Shown here: one piece after another, positions 1 to 8,540 of the stretch
Layout: every line of letters starts with the position of its first letter
Numbering within the stretch: the first letter of the stretch is position 1
Origin: Anaerolineae bacterium
Lineage (GTDB): Bacteria > Chloroflexota > Anaerolineae > Aggregatilineales > Phototrophicaceae
NCBI GenBank assembly: GCA_022842885.1
Contig: JALHOR010000053.1
Span: forward strand, 1 to 35,414
Reading direction: 5' to 3'
DNA length: 35,414 nt
Notes under the pieces: model-generated
What the model was told of the DNA's origin: nothing
Seen by the model: the letters and a program-made list of their open reading frames with translations, nothing else
Databases searched by the model: none
Translations under genes and position numbers: made by a program

Positions 1-1435
1 CGGTCAGCATCGGCACATCTTCCGGCATTGGCATGGTAAACATGTGCTGCGATGGATCCCAACGTTTGTTTTCTTCGTCCCATAAGAACATTGGGAAATC
101 AATTACCCAGCAATACGCCAAAATGGTCGGGTCAAGCAAGCCCAGTTGTTTCGCCAGAATCGGGCGCAGCGCATCGGTCACTGCCCAAGTAATTTCGCGT
201 TTGTCCGAGACGAACAACAGCATATCGCCCGGTTCCGCGCCCATGCGTTCAAACAGTGCCATTTTTTGTTCCACCGTAAAAAATTTGCCGATGGGACCTA
301 TTATTTCATCAGCTTCGTTCAAGGGGAGTGCCATCCATGCCAATCCACGCGCCCCAACACCTTTAGCGATAACTTCTAAATCAGTGGCAATTTGTTTGAT
401 GCGTGTTTTGCTATCTATGGCAGCCAATTGGGGCGCACGAATCGCTTTCGTCACTTTGCCCGCTTCGGTATTGCTCACAAAGGTTTGGAAACCACTTTTC
501 CCGGCAATATCGGTGACATCTATGGCTCGCATATCGTAACGAATATCCGGGCGGTCTGTGCCGTATTGTTCCATAGCATCTTTATACAAAATGCGTGGGA
601 AGGGTTTATGCAGCATGGTTTTATCGGGGGCAACTGCTTCCACCAATGCCGTCATGAGTTTTTCGTTAAGCTGCATGACATCTTCGCGCTCGACAAAGCT
701 CAGTTCCATGTCCAATTGGGTAAATTCTGGCTGGCGTTGCCCACGCAAATCTTCGTCACGGAAGCAGCGGGCAATCTGAAAATATTTTTCCACGCCTGCC
801 ACCATCAACAACTGTTTAAGCTGCTGCGGGCTTTGCGGCAGCGCATAAAATTTGCCCGGCTGCAAGCGGCTTGGTACCAAAAAGTCGCGGGCGCCTTCGG
901 GCGTCGTCTTAAACAAAATGGGTGTTTCCACTTCGATAAAGCCTTGTTTATCCAGCCAATCACGGATAAATTTGACCGTCCGATGCCGCAGTGTAATATT
1001 GCGAGTCATCTTCTGGCGGCGCAAATCCAGATAGCGATATTTCATCCGTAGACTTTCGTCTAAGCCTTCTTGCTCAATGCGCTCATCATCATTGATATAA
1101 AAGGGCGGTGTTTTGGACGAACTGAGAATCGTAAGATTTTCAGCAATGACATCAATCATACCTGTAGGCAAATCGGAGTTTTGGGTGCCATCGGGGCGGT
1201 TTCGTACTGTGCCACTGACCTGAATCACAAATTCATTGCGGGCTTTTTCAGCATTGGTATGAGCATCGGCAGAGGCGCTCTGGTCAATGACAACTTGGGT
1301 GATGCCCCATCTATCGCGTATATCAATAAAAATTAGCCCACCCTGCGCCCGGCGACGGTTGACCCACCCCGCCAGCGTGACTTTTTGCCCAACGTGGTCT
1401 GCGCGTAGCTCCCCACAGGTATGCGATTTCAACAT
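1..1435 (-). CDS. aspS: Aspartyl-tRNA synthetase, 3' end cut by window edge
   Basis: It charges tRNA with aspartate in the cytoplasm. The reverse-strand reading from ATG 1435 gives 478 codons without a stop to the window edge. It begins MLKSHTCGELR and continues with an OB-fold anticodon-binding domain (TLAGWVNRRRAQGG, FIDIRDRWGITQVV), then the class II core. Motif 2 is visible as FRDEDLRGQRQPEFTQLD, followed by the bacterial GAD insert region and FPMFLWDEENKRW near the edge. Bacterial AspRS is about 590 residues, so roughly 110 C-terminal residues, including motif 3, lie outside. The protein is the bacterial long type with a GAD domain; whether it is discriminating or AspRS/AsnRS-type cannot be settled here. 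A good promoter lies just upstream. The plus-strand open frames across this gene are antisense shadows. Confidence 0.96.
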   Translation of the reverse strand, partial: MLKSHTCGELRADHVGQKVTLAGWVNRRRAQGGLIFIDIRDRWGITQVVIDQSASADAHTNAEKARNEFVIQVSGTVRNRPDGTQNSDLPTGMIDVIAENLTILSSSKTPPFYINDDERIEQEGLDESLRMKYRYLDLRRQKMTRNITLRHRTVKFIRDWLDKQGFIEVETPILFKTTPEGARDFLVPSRLQPGKFYALPQSPQQLKQLLMVAGVEKYFQIARCFRDEDLRGQRQPEFTQLDMELSFVEREDVMQLNEKLMTALVEAVAPDKTMLHKPFPRILYKDAMEQYGTDRPDIRYDMRAIDVTDIAGKSGFQTFVSNTEAGKVTKAIRAPQLAAIDSKTRIKQIATDLEVIAKGVGARGLAWMALPLNEADEIIGPIGKFFTVEQKMALFERMGAEPGDMLLFVSDKREITWAVTDALRPILAKQLGLLDPTILAYCWVIDFPMFLWDEENKRWDPSQHMFTMPMPEDVPMLT

Positions 1436-1484
1436 GATATTCTCTTAGCTCCTCATAGTAAGGGTGCATAAAGGTTCACAATAA

Positions 1485-1512
1485 ATCATAACAGCGTTTT
1501 GATTGCTGTCAA
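1485..1512 (-). promoter_or_regulatory. Sigma70-type promoter for aspS
   Basis: Read on the minus strand, a perfect -35 TTGACA (1512-1507) is followed by a 16-base spacer and TATGAT (1490-1485) with an upstream TG at the extended -10 position. The predicted transcript start near 1478 leaves a leader of about 43 bases before the aspS ATG. No T-box-like element fits in so short a leader. Confidence 0.7.
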
Positions 1513-1642
1513 TTTCACAAATTAGAGAATACGAGAAGGATAACACGCGGATTATGGGAAACAAATAGTTAGTGTGCCAAGCCTTTTTATGCTGGTTTAC
1601 ACAAACAATGCTATTTTTCCCTAGATTGCGATTGTGGCTGAG

Positions 1643-1651
1643 TGCTATAGT
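1643..1651 (+). promoter_or_regulatory. Extended -10 promoter for the 1681-3530 pair
   Basis: TGCTATAGT lies about 30 bases upstream of the first ATG of the small membrane gene. No convincing -35 hexamer is present at 16-18 bases, so this would depend on the extended TG element. The rest of the 1436-1680 gap holds the aspS promoter and AT-rich sequence without visible genes. Confidence 0.45.
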
Positions 1652-1680
1652 GTAATGGAAAGCGAAAATAAGAGGCAAAC

Positions 1681-1935
1681 ATGATGGATGAAAAACCACC
1701 TGTAACATTCTTACGGTATATCCTCAGCAAAGAGTTTACCTTTACCAAACGTCACTTGGGAATCGTGTTGCTACTGATAGGTGGGCTTGGCTTTGTGGGC
1801 ATTTTGGCAATTGATGTGCTGAATGCCGGGCGTGAAGGGGGCATTGGACCCGCCCAAACAGCGGCACTTGGTTTGATGTTTTTGACCGCATTGGTGGGCT
1901 TGAGCCTTATCCCGTTGGGAGACATGCCCGCGTGA
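1681..1935 (+). CDS. Small two-helix membrane protein, unknown function
   Basis: This 84-residue protein has two clear hydrophobic segments, about residues 24-46 (LGIVLLLIGGLGFVGILAI) and 57-78, joined by a short glycine-rich polar loop. I do not recognise a family. The start is ATG 1681, with GAGG at 1672-1675 five bases ahead; ATG 1684 is an equally possible start. Its TGA stop overlaps the ATG of the following membrane glycosyltransferase by one base, so the two are probably co-translated. By context it may be an accessory or stabilising subunit of that membrane enzyme, but this is inference only. Confidence 0.65.
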   Translation: MMDEKPPVTFLRYILSKEFTFTKRHLGIVLLLIGGLGFVGILAIDVLNAGREGGIGPAQTAALGLMFLTALVGLSLIPLGDMPA

Positions 1936-3530
1936 TGGGTGCAATCCAAACAATCCATCGGATATTGATGCTATTGGCGGCGGTTTTGCTGCTCTTTGCG
2001 CTGGTGGTCTACATCACTTATGCTGTCAATTTGCTGAATTTTCCGTTTGATTATGACCAAGGCGAAGGCTTTGAATTAGTAGATACGATTCTGTTCAGCC
2101 AATGGCAAACTCCCTATCGCAATACTGAAATTTACCCGTTTTATGCCAGCAATTATCCGCCCCTGTATCATATTCTCGCTGCGCCGTTTGTATGGTTTTT
2201 TGGCGATGCCTATTGGTATGGGCGTTTGCTGAGTTTTTTGAGTACGCTGGTAACAGCCGCTGCTATCGCTTATGTTGTTCATCGGGAAACGCAACATCGT
2301 TGGATAGCGTTATTTTCCGGCTTGGCATTTTTATCATCGAATACGGTGTATCATATCGGCGCATTGTTTCGCCAGCATATTTCGATGGTGATGTTCGAAA
2401 CGCTGGCGATTGTCCTGCTGGCATATGCTTTCCCTAAACAGCACAAACGCCACATTGCATTGGGATTGCTACTGTTGGTGGCGGCGGGTTATACCAAACA
2501 ACTGGCGGCAATTACCGCAATTGCTGTAATGATTTGGCTGCTACTGCGAAATCCACGTCGCGGATTTTTATGGACTATTGCGTTTGGCGTGGTGGGCAGC
2601 GCGATTTTTTTGCTCTTAAATATGGCGACCAATGGCGAGTGGTGGCGGCAAACCATCGTTGCCAATGTGGGCGGCATTAACCCGCTGCAAGTGTTTGATT
2701 TATTTCTGTTGTGGCTTCGTTTGCACGGCTTTTTAATCGTGCTGGCGCTGTTGATGGTGCTATATGAATTTTACATAGACCGAATTTCATTATTTAGTTT
2801 ATGGTTCGTAACCGCCGCCTTATTGGGCGGTATTGGTTCTGGCACATGGGGCGGCGGGGATAGTTATTTTGCCACTTCCATTGCCGCGATGTGTATTTTA
2901 AGTGGCATTTTTGCTGGGCGCACGCTGCAACAAAAATGGTCTTTCCCCCAAAATCACCCCTTTTTTCGGCGAATCCTTCAACATAGAACACGATATATCG
3001 TGTCCCTACAAAGGGTCTGTTGGGTTGTGATTCCCATTCTGTATATTGGCTATGGCATTGCCACCTTCAAAATGCCCACGTACGGTATCGTCTTTGAGCA
3101 AATCGCCACAGTGTTCAATCTTCAGCCCAATGTGCGCGGCAATTTTTATGATTCGGCAACATATGCTGTTCCCGGTTACGCCAACATTGGTTATCTGACA
3201 ACACAAGCAGATATTGATGCCGGGTATCGGATTGTTGAATTAATTCAAAATATGGATGCTCCGGTGTTGAGCGAAGAAGCCGGATTTGTGTTGGCGGCAG
3301 GGCGTGAGGTCATTACGAATCCAACACAGTTGCTCAATTTGTGGCGTGCTGGACAATTTGAGGGTGATGCGCTCATCGGCATGATAGAACGGCGTGAATT
3401 TGGCTTAATTATCCTGCGGGCGCAGTTTTACCCCACGCCCATCTTAGAAGCCATTGGGCAGCATTATGAACGCACTGAGACGATTGCGATGAATCATTTT
3501 GAGTATTTGATTTTGCGTCCCAAACAATAG
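1935..3530 (+). CDS. GT-C-like polytopic membrane glycosyltransferase
   Basis: This 531-residue protein has an N-terminal transmembrane helix (about 9-33), then an acidic loop FDYDQGEGFE (38-47), then NTEIYPFYASNYPPLYH and many further helices. An acidic pair in the first extracytoplasmic loop followed by a YPPLYH-type segment is the arrangement of GT-C enzymes such as the PMT/ArnT (GT39/GT83) families, which use polyprenyl-phosphate sugars at the outer face of the membrane. A soluble C-terminal region of about 130 residues follows the last helix. I chose ATG 1935, which overlaps the upstream stop (TGATG); GTG 1932 would add one residue. The sugar and acceptor cannot be read from the sequence. 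It ends two bases from the convergent AAA ATPase gene. Confidence 0.72.
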   Translation: MGAIQTIHRILMLLAAVLLLFALVVYITYAVNLLNFPFDYDQGEGFELVDTILFSQWQTPYRNTEIYPFYASNYPPLYHILAAPFVWFFGDAYWYGRLLSFLSTLVTAAAIAYVVHRETQHRWIALFSGLAFLSSNTVYHIGALFRQHISMVMFETLAIVLLAYAFPKQHKRHIALGLLLLVAAGYTKQLAAITAIAVMIWLLLRNPRRGFLWTIAFGVVGSAIFLLLNMATNGEWWRQTIVANVGGINPLQVFDLFLLWLRLHGFLIVLALLMVLYEFYIDRISLFSLWFVTAALLGGIGSGTWGGGDSYFATSIAAMCILSGIFAGRTLQQKWSFPQNHPFFRRILQHRTRYIVSLQRVCWVVIPILYIGYGIATFKMPTYGIVFEQIATVFNLQPNVRGNFYDSATYAVPGYANIGYLTTQADIDAGYRIVELIQNMDAPVLSEEAGFVLAAGREVITNPTQLLNLWRAGQFEGDALIGMIERREFGLIILRAQFYPTPILEAIGQHYERTETIAMNHFEYLILRPKQ

Positions 3531-3531
3531 C

Positions 3532-4941
3532 TTAATCCCGATAATCATAACCACTGCGGCGGCGCGGTGTGCCATCGCGTTCTAACCCCAATGGGCGGCG
3601 CTGTGCTAAGAAATTGCCATCCAGTTTCATCTGCCGCAGCAAACTATTCACCGAGTTTTCCAGCATTTCCGGCGAAACCACTGTTTTGCGTTCATGCGCT
3701 GCCAACATGCGGGCGTGCAGTGCCACTTCGCGCACGAATGCCCCCGGTTGGTTCAACAAACGGGATACGACAATGCGGTGTTCTTCCATCCATTGCTCTG
3801 CCATATAATGCCGCAGCATTTTTTCCGCGAGCAATTCTTCTTCGATGGTGGGAACAACAAAAATGCGGTCTAGCCGTCCGGGGCGTTTGAACACGCGGTC
3901 ATCAATGGCATCCGGGTAATTGGTGGTTGCCATCATCAGCGTTCCACGCGGATTATTGGGCGATTCAACGCCATCCAGCACATTCAAAATACGGGCTTTA
4001 TCATCGCCGCGCAGATAAGCATCAATTTCTTCAACGATGAGCAGGGTAGGTAGCCGTGCAGAAGCCACCGCTTGGAATGCCCGCTGAATTTTCTCAAATG
4101 TTGCGCCATCACGGTCTGACCCACTCACATACACCACAATCCGGCGTTCTGTGAGCGCGTGTTTAGCGAGCGCAGCGCATAACATCGTTTTGCCAGTACC
4201 GGGAACCCCTGCCAATAATAATTTGCGAAACGGCGTCAACTTGAGTTTGCGATAAATTTCCACGCCTTCGCTAAAAAATGCTTCAATATCATCAAAAATA
4301 TCATGCTTCAGGCGGTCATCCAAAATGACATCTTTCCACTCAACGGTGGGTTCAAAGAAGGCATCGGTACCTCCGATGATATACACATCACGGCGGCGAC
4401 GAATGCGGGGACGTACTGCCCGCGCACAAATGCCTTCAAACGCCGCCCATACTTCTAATTTACCCTCTGGTACAAGGGCAACAGCCGTCAAATCCTGGAC
4501 ATCATCATCATAATAGGAACTGGCGTAAACCACATCAAAAGGTTCACCATCCATATCCGTAAATTTGAACAAAAATGCCCCAGAAGTCGCTGTCAACACC
4601 ATCTGCCGCCCACGCGACCCATAATCACTAATTGGCACAATTACCGTGGATTCGAGTTCTTCTAGCCCTTCGTAGCGGGCTTTGCCTTTGAGGCGGCGTC
4701 CGGGTTTCACTTGGTCTTGGGCAATTTTGTTGCTGCATTCAGAGGATGCCCAGATGGTCATGTAGAACTGTCCGGGATAGCGTTCTTCCCAGGTTTTTTT
4801 CGCCCATTGGACAAGGCGTTCATACTGCATTCCGTTACCCTTATCCTTTTTTTTCTTTCTAAAGCCAAAATTCCCGCCGCCATGCCGACGGCTGGTACCA
4901 AAATACGGTTTAAAGCGACGCTGACCGGGACGATTGCTCAT
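3532..4941 (-). CDS. AAA-family ATPase with basic N-terminal tail
   Basis: This 469-residue protein starts with a low-complexity, very basic tail (about residues 1-37, rich in R, K and G, with a KKKKDK run). A region of about 150 residues with no family I recognise follows, then a single AAA module. The Walker A is GVPGTGKT (245-252). The Walker B reads LLIVEEID (300-307), with Glu in place of the usual first Asp. A sensor-1 region MATTNYPD and the arginine-finger region FKRPGRLD follow. The single module and VEEID resemble BCS1-type AAA proteins more than FtsH or p97, but no Bcs1 N-terminal membrane helix is present. The role is probably energy-dependent remodelling; the substrate is unknown. 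ATG 4941 is preferred over GTG 4950 because it is a standard start, although neither has a strong ribosome binding site. Confidence 0.8.
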   Translation of the reverse strand: MSNRPGQRRFKPYFGTSRRHGGGNFGFRKKKKDKGNGMQYERLVQWAKKTWEERYPGQFYMTIWASSECSNKIAQDQVKPGRRLKGKARYEGLEELESTVIVPISDYGSRGRQMVLTATSGAFLFKFTDMDGEPFDVVYASSYYDDDVQDLTAVALVPEGKLEVWAAFEGICARAVRPRIRRRRDVYIIGGTDAFFEPTVEWKDVILDDRLKHDIFDDIEAFFSEGVEIYRKLKLTPFRKLLLAGVPGTGKTMLCAALAKHALTERRIVVYVSGSDRDGATFEKIQRAFQAVASARLPTLLIVEEIDAYLRGDDKARILNVLDGVESPNNPRGTLMMATTNYPDAIDDRVFKRPGRLDRIFVVPTIEEELLAEKMLRHYMAEQWMEEHRIVVSRLLNQPGAFVREVALHARMLAAHERKTVVSPEMLENSVNSLLRQMKLDGNFLAQRRPLGLERDGTPRRRSGYDYRD

Positions 4942-4956
4942 CACACCCACACACAG

Positions 4957-4976
4957 AATATTCCGCGAATATTATA
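4957..4976 (-). promoter_or_regulatory. -10 TATAAT overlapped by a 17-base palindrome upstream of the AAA gene
   Basis: On the minus strand a perfect TATAAT occupies 4976-4971. The palindrome AATATTCCGCGAATATT (4957-4973) overlaps it and covers the predicted start point. This is the layout of a repressor operator. No good -35 hexamer is visible at 16-18 bases. Confidence 0.45.
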
Positions 4977-5005
4977 ATCACTTTCCCGTAGAAAGAATAC
5001 AGGAC

Positions 5006-5033
5006 TTGCTGCTAGACCTTTTTGCGATATTAT
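5006..5033 (+). promoter_or_regulatory. Candidate promoter for the deacetylase gene
   Basis: TTGCTG (5006-5011), a 16-base spacer and TATTAT (5028-5033) lie in the divergent region and point towards the deacetylase gene. The predicted start near 5040 is upstream of both candidate start codons of that gene. Confidence 0.35.
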
Positions 5034-5116
5034 CTTAATCTGTTACGTTACATCTGCTTTAGATGTTGTGTATTGGGTTAAGCGAAGCCAGCAACGATGT
5101 TGCGACTGGATTTTGT

Positions 5117-6160
5117 ATGACGACTGCGTATGCCACACACCCTCATTACCTGAATCATTTTCACCCGGCGCATAATCATCCAGAACGCCCGGAACGCCTG
5201 AAAAGCGTTTGGCAAATCTTGGATGAAGCGGGCTTAATTAACCGCATGAAATCCATTATTCCATTACCTGTTGATCGCAACTTAATACTAAATGTTCATC
5301 ACGAAAATATGGTGCGGATGTTGGAACTTATCGGTGTTCAGGATAAAGCTGTCCTGATTGATGCCGATACCTATGCCCTGCCTGAATCCTATGAAACTGC
5401 CCGCCTTGCAGCTGGTGGGGTGGTGCAGGTGATAGAAGCGGTGCTGACGGGGGAAGCCATCAATGGATTAGCGGCGGTACGTCCACCGGGACACCATGCT
5501 GTGATAGGGCGACCTATGGGCTTTTGCTTGTTGAATAATATCAGCATTGGCGCCCGCTTTGCCCAAAAAATACACAATATCGAGCGCGTATTGATTGTGG
5601 ATTTTGATGTGCATCATGGCAATGGCACGCAAGATATTTTTTACGAAGACCCAAGCGTGCTGTTTATTTCGCTGCATCAGTATGGCAATTTATTTTATCC
5701 GGGGAGTGGGGCGCTGCATGACGTGGGGCGCAACGCTGGTGAAGGCTATACCATCAATGTGCCGCTGCCCGCTGGTCATGGCGATAGCAGTTATATTGCT
5801 TTGTTTGAGCAGATTGTTCGCCCGGCGGCACTGCGTTTTCAACCAGAATTGATTTTGGTATCGGCTGGTTTTGATGGGCATTGGATTGACCCATTGGCAG
5901 GAATGCGCTTAACGTTGAACGGTTTCGCTCGCATGACCCGTGAACTCATTCGCATGGCAGATGATTTGTGTAGCGGCAAAATCGTCTTTGTGATGGAAGG
6001 TGGCTATGATTTGGTCGCGTTGGGGCATGGCTTCCGCAATATTGCCCATTCTTTATTGGGTGATGTGACGATTAGCGACCCATTGGGGGCGGACAAAGGC
6101 AAGTATCCTGATATTTTGCCCATCATTGAGCAGGTCAAAAAACAGCACAATCTCCCCTAA
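5117..6160 (+). CDS. Histone deacetylase superfamily (class II-like) deacetylase
   Basis: This zinc-dependent amidohydrolase of the arginase/deacetylase fold removes acetyl groups, in bacteria typically from polyamines, acetoin-pathway substrates or protein lysines. In the 347-residue protein the His dyad is RPPGHH (H126, H127), zinc ligands are D164 and H166 in DFDVHHGNG, the third ligand is D253 in SAGFDGH, and the active-site Tyr is in EGGYD (Y297). The N-terminal HPERPERL signature is typical of class II members. I chose ATG 5117 because family members begin near TxYATHPxYLxH and a GGA sits six bases upstream. ATG 5063 would add 18 residues with no family resemblance. Its last codons overlap the convergent mgtC-like gene by a few bases. 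Confidence 0.88.
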   Translation: MTTAYATHPHYLNHFHPAHNHPERPERLKSVWQILDEAGLINRMKSIIPLPVDRNLILNVHHENMVRMLELIGVQDKAVLIDADTYALPESYETARLAAGGVVQVIEAVLTGEAINGLAAVRPPGHHAVIGRPMGFCLLNNISIGARFAQKIHNIERVLIVDFDVHHGNGTQDIFYEDPSVLFISLHQYGNLFYPGSGALHDVGRNAGEGYTINVPLPAGHGDSSYIALFEQIVRPAALRFQPELILVSAGFDGHWIDPLAGMRLTLNGFARMTRELIRMADDLCSGKIVFVMEGGYDLVALGHGFRNIAHSLLGDVTISDPLGADKGKYPDILPIIEQVKKQHNLP

Positions 6161-6603
6161 TTTGCAGGCTGATGAGGTTGGGGACGCTGCGTATCATAAT
6201 ATAGGTCTACATAGCGCATCAACGCCAGAATAAACCAAATAATGACCGTTGCCGCAATTGCCAGTAGCCATGCGCCGCTGGCAACTGCCATACCAATCGC
6301 CGCAGTTGCCCAAACACTAGCGGCAGTGGTTAAATCATGAACCCCATTTTCATGCCGCCAAATCACCCCAGCGCACAAAAAGCCAATGCCAGTCACAACG
6401 TTAGAAGCGACACGCGACGTATCATCTCCCGGAAACGCATGAATAGACAATGCTGTAAAAATACATGCTCCGACACCGGCTAACATATGGGTTCGTAATC
6501 CGGCGGCTTTGCCCATCCGTTCCCGATTTAATCCCACCAACATACTCAGCAGCGCAGCCAATAAAACTTCTAAGATTGCGATAACCTGCTCCTCAAGGGA
6601 CAT
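6157..6603 (-). CDS. MgtC/SapB family membrane protein
   Basis: This 148-residue protein has four hydrophobic segments. The family hallmarks are LLVGLNRERMGKAAGLRTHMLAG-like residues near 20-45, and GIGFLCAGVIWRHENGVHDLTTAASVW in the middle. These match the conserved membrane core of MgtC/SapB proteins (N-terminal MgtC domain, without the C-terminal ACT-like domain). The family is linked to magnesium limitation, membrane potential and inhibition of F-type ATPase in pathogens; the role in environmental bacteria is less clear. It lies downstream of the dynamin-like pair on the same strand but is separated by a strong hairpin, so it probably has its own transcription. Confidence 0.88.
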   Translation of the reverse strand: MSLEEQVIAILEVLLAALLSMLVGLNRERMGKAAGLRTHMLAGVGACIFTALSIHAFPGDDTSRVASNVVTGIGFLCAGVIWRHENGVHDLTTAASVWATAAIGMAVASGAWLLAIAATVIIWFILALMRYVDLYYDTQRPQPHQPAN

Positions 6604-6627
6604 GGTGATTCACTTTCTGCTGATTGC

Positions 6628-6665
6628 AAATAGGGCATCTTGTCGTGCAGACAGATGCCCTATTT
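6628..6665. terminator. Perfect 13-bp hairpin between the dynamin-like and MgtC genes
   Basis: AAATAGGGCATCT (6628-6640) pairs perfectly with 6653-6665 across a 12-base loop. Read on the plus strand it is followed by a T-rich tail; on the minus strand the tail is shorter. Its place, just after the stop of the minus-strand GTPase gene, suggests that it ends that transcript. Confidence 0.65.
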
Positions 6666-6707
6666 TTATTATACTGCGATTTTGGCTATTTTCGGCAGAA
6701 AGATGAG

Positions 6708-8486
6708 TTACTGCACATTCTCAATACGTCCACGCAAATCCAGAATTTCGCGTTGGTAACGAGTGAGTTGAGTTTGCTGGTCGCCGTAGCGTTTGGATAA
6801 CACTTCTAGACGGCTGAAAATGGGGGTCAAAATCTGGTTGCCATACTGTGTCAGGCGGTTGCGCTCTTTTTTCGTCAGTTCGTCCAGTGATGTGTGATAA
6901 TTTTTGATGAGCAAATCCACACGCTCATTGAAGGCTTGTTTGGTTTCGCGGGTGATGCGCCGGAAAGACCGAAAAGCTGGAATGCCAAATACTACTGCCA
7001 CCGCAGCACCAGCTACAAATGCCGGAAAAGCGAGTGGTGCCGCCCCTGTGCCAAGTAATACGCCCGGGGTAGCGAATGCTACCAATGCTGTAATCAGCCC
7101 GCCCGCGGTGAGTGCGGCTGTGACTTGGAAATTGCCCATATTCGTATCGAACATTTGCTTAAGTTCGTTTAAGACGACGCCCGACGAATAAGTTTTCAGT
7201 TCAGTTTCCGCAATGCGAATCGCTTCTTGTAAACCCGTGCGTTGTTCGGCATAAATGCCGGCATCCAAACCACCGGGTTCCTGTTCCATCAAATCTTTGA
7301 GTTGATTCAAGCGGTCTAACACGCTGCGCCAATATAAGCGGCTTTGGTCAACAACGGCGTTGATATACTCGCCGGCATATTCGTTAATTTCTTTCAGCGA
7401 GCGCCCAATCACATTTTCCTGAAATTCGGTTTGCAATTGGTGTTTATCTATGCCACGCCCCAAATTTCGCAGGGTCAGATAGGTATCAATGAATGCCAAG
7501 CCCCGCGCCCGTACTCCTTCCAACACAGTGTCAATATTCGCACCAGCTTCTTTCATCTGGGTTTCTAGCCCAATAGATTGACGCTGCAATTCCTGCTGAA
7601 TATCTTTGACACGGATGATGTCTGAACCGACCAAACCGGTTTTTTGCTGAATATCTTGAAGATAGGTTTGTAACAGCCTATCCGCAGTTTCCAGTTGCAC
7701 CAGCAATTTTTGTTTGGCAGGTGGTGTTTCGCTGTATAAGCCGCGCAAATATGCCCGGATTGCTGCTACACCGCCGGGGTCGCTGCCGGTGCCATTGTCG
7801 CCTACCATAGCGTTCAAGGCATCGCGTGCCGAAGTCATAAAAATGAGTGGTTCAAGATTAAGCGTTTGTTTAACCTGCATCTCGATAAAGCGCCGGACTT
7901 CGGCTTGTTCGCCGGGTGAGAGCAAATCAATTTGATTGACCACCAAAATGATTTTCTTGCCGTATTGCTGTGCTAAATCCAAATATAATCGGTCAGATTC
8001 AGCGAAAGCTTGTTTGGCAGACAGCAGAAAAATCACCATATCGCTGCGATGCAAAAATTGTTTTGCCGTGATTTCGTGTTTGAGGAAGATAGAACCGGTA
8101 CCCGGCGTATCCACAATCGCCACCCCTGCCGCACCTGTATTCGGGTGCGACCATTCGCGCAATCCATCTGCCCGAATTACGGGGGTACGGCTGGCAATTT
8201 CGTTATAGCGAATCAGTTCAATATATTCCGTCGTGGGGGTAATGCCCATTGGTAGCAATTTCTCGCCAATGAGGGCATTCACAAACGTCGATTTTCCGGC
8301 ATTAAATTCACCGATGACCGCCACCATAAAGAACATATCGCGCAAATCCTGCGCCATATCCTGAATGCGTTTACGGTCTTCTTCGCCTGCTTCGTTTAAT
8401 GCCAGTGCCACATCATTAAGAAGTTCAATTTCTTTTTCGCGCAGTGCCGCAATCGGTCCCTGCATAGTCGTCGCCAGATTTGCCAT
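6708..8486 (-). CDS. Bacterial dynamin-like GTPase (second of a tandem pair)
   Basis: This is a large membrane-acting GTPase of the dynamin superfamily, 592 residues. The G motifs are G1 GEFNAGKS (59-66), G2 TPTTE (83-87), G3 DTPG (126-129) and G4 NQID (184-187). A long predominantly helical stalk with coiled-coil character follows. A hydrophobic hairpin (VTAALTAGGLITALVAFATPGVLLG and the alanine-rich segment after it, about 455-510) would act as membrane paddle. The last 80 residues are again helical (LSKRYGDQQTQLTRYQREI). ATG 8486 has an AAGGTGG ribosome binding site four bases away. It lies 54 bases after the paralogous GTPase gene in the same unit. Tandem DLPs in other bacteria form hetero-oligomers that tether or remodel membranes; that function here is inference. 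Confidence 0.85.
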   Translation of the reverse strand: MANLATTMQGPIAALREKEIELLNDVALALNEAGEEDRKRIQDMAQDLRDMFFMVAVIGEFNAGKSTFVNALIGEKLLPMGITPTTEYIELIRYNEIASRTPVIRADGLREWSHPNTGAAGVAIVDTPGTGSIFLKHEITAKQFLHRSDMVIFLLSAKQAFAESDRLYLDLAQQYGKKIILVVNQIDLLSPGEQAEVRRFIEMQVKQTLNLEPLIFMTSARDALNAMVGDNGTGSDPGGVAAIRAYLRGLYSETPPAKQKLLVQLETADRLLQTYLQDIQQKTGLVGSDIIRVKDIQQELQRQSIGLETQMKEAGANIDTVLEGVRARGLAFIDTYLTLRNLGRGIDKHQLQTEFQENVIGRSLKEINEYAGEYINAVVDQSRLYWRSVLDRLNQLKDLMEQEPGGLDAGIYAEQRTGLQEAIRIAETELKTYSSGVVLNELKQMFDTNMGNFQVTAALTAGGLITALVAFATPGVLLGTGAAPLAFPAFVAGAAVAVVFGIPAFRSFRRITRETKQAFNERVDLLIKNYHTSLDELTKKERNRLTQYGNQILTPIFSRLEVLSKRYGDQQTQLTRYQREILDLRGRIENVQ

Positions 8487-8540
8487 GTCGCCACCTTGTC
8501 TGGATTACAGCGATACCATCAATCAAAAGGCTGTCCACAA

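Noticed and set aside
392..1051. 219-codon open frame on the plus strand
   Set aside because: It lies entirely antisense to aspS, whose protein is clearly recognisable; codon content (many His, Cys, Phe, Gln) is typical of a shadow frame.
1445..1708. 87-codon open frame on the minus strand in the aspS upstream gap
   Set aside because: It covers both the aspS promoter and the start of the plus-strand small gene, has no family resemblance, and lacks a convincing ribosome binding site.
3532..4941. AAA ATPase as FtsH, Lon or ClpX-type protease component
   Set aside because: There is no protease domain, no zinc motif and no membrane helix; only a single AAA module with an unassigned N-terminal region.
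5063..5116. N-terminal extension of the deacetylase from ATG 5063
   Set aside because: There is no Shine-Dalgarno before 5063 and the 18 extra residues do not resemble the family; ATG 5117 fits the usual start.
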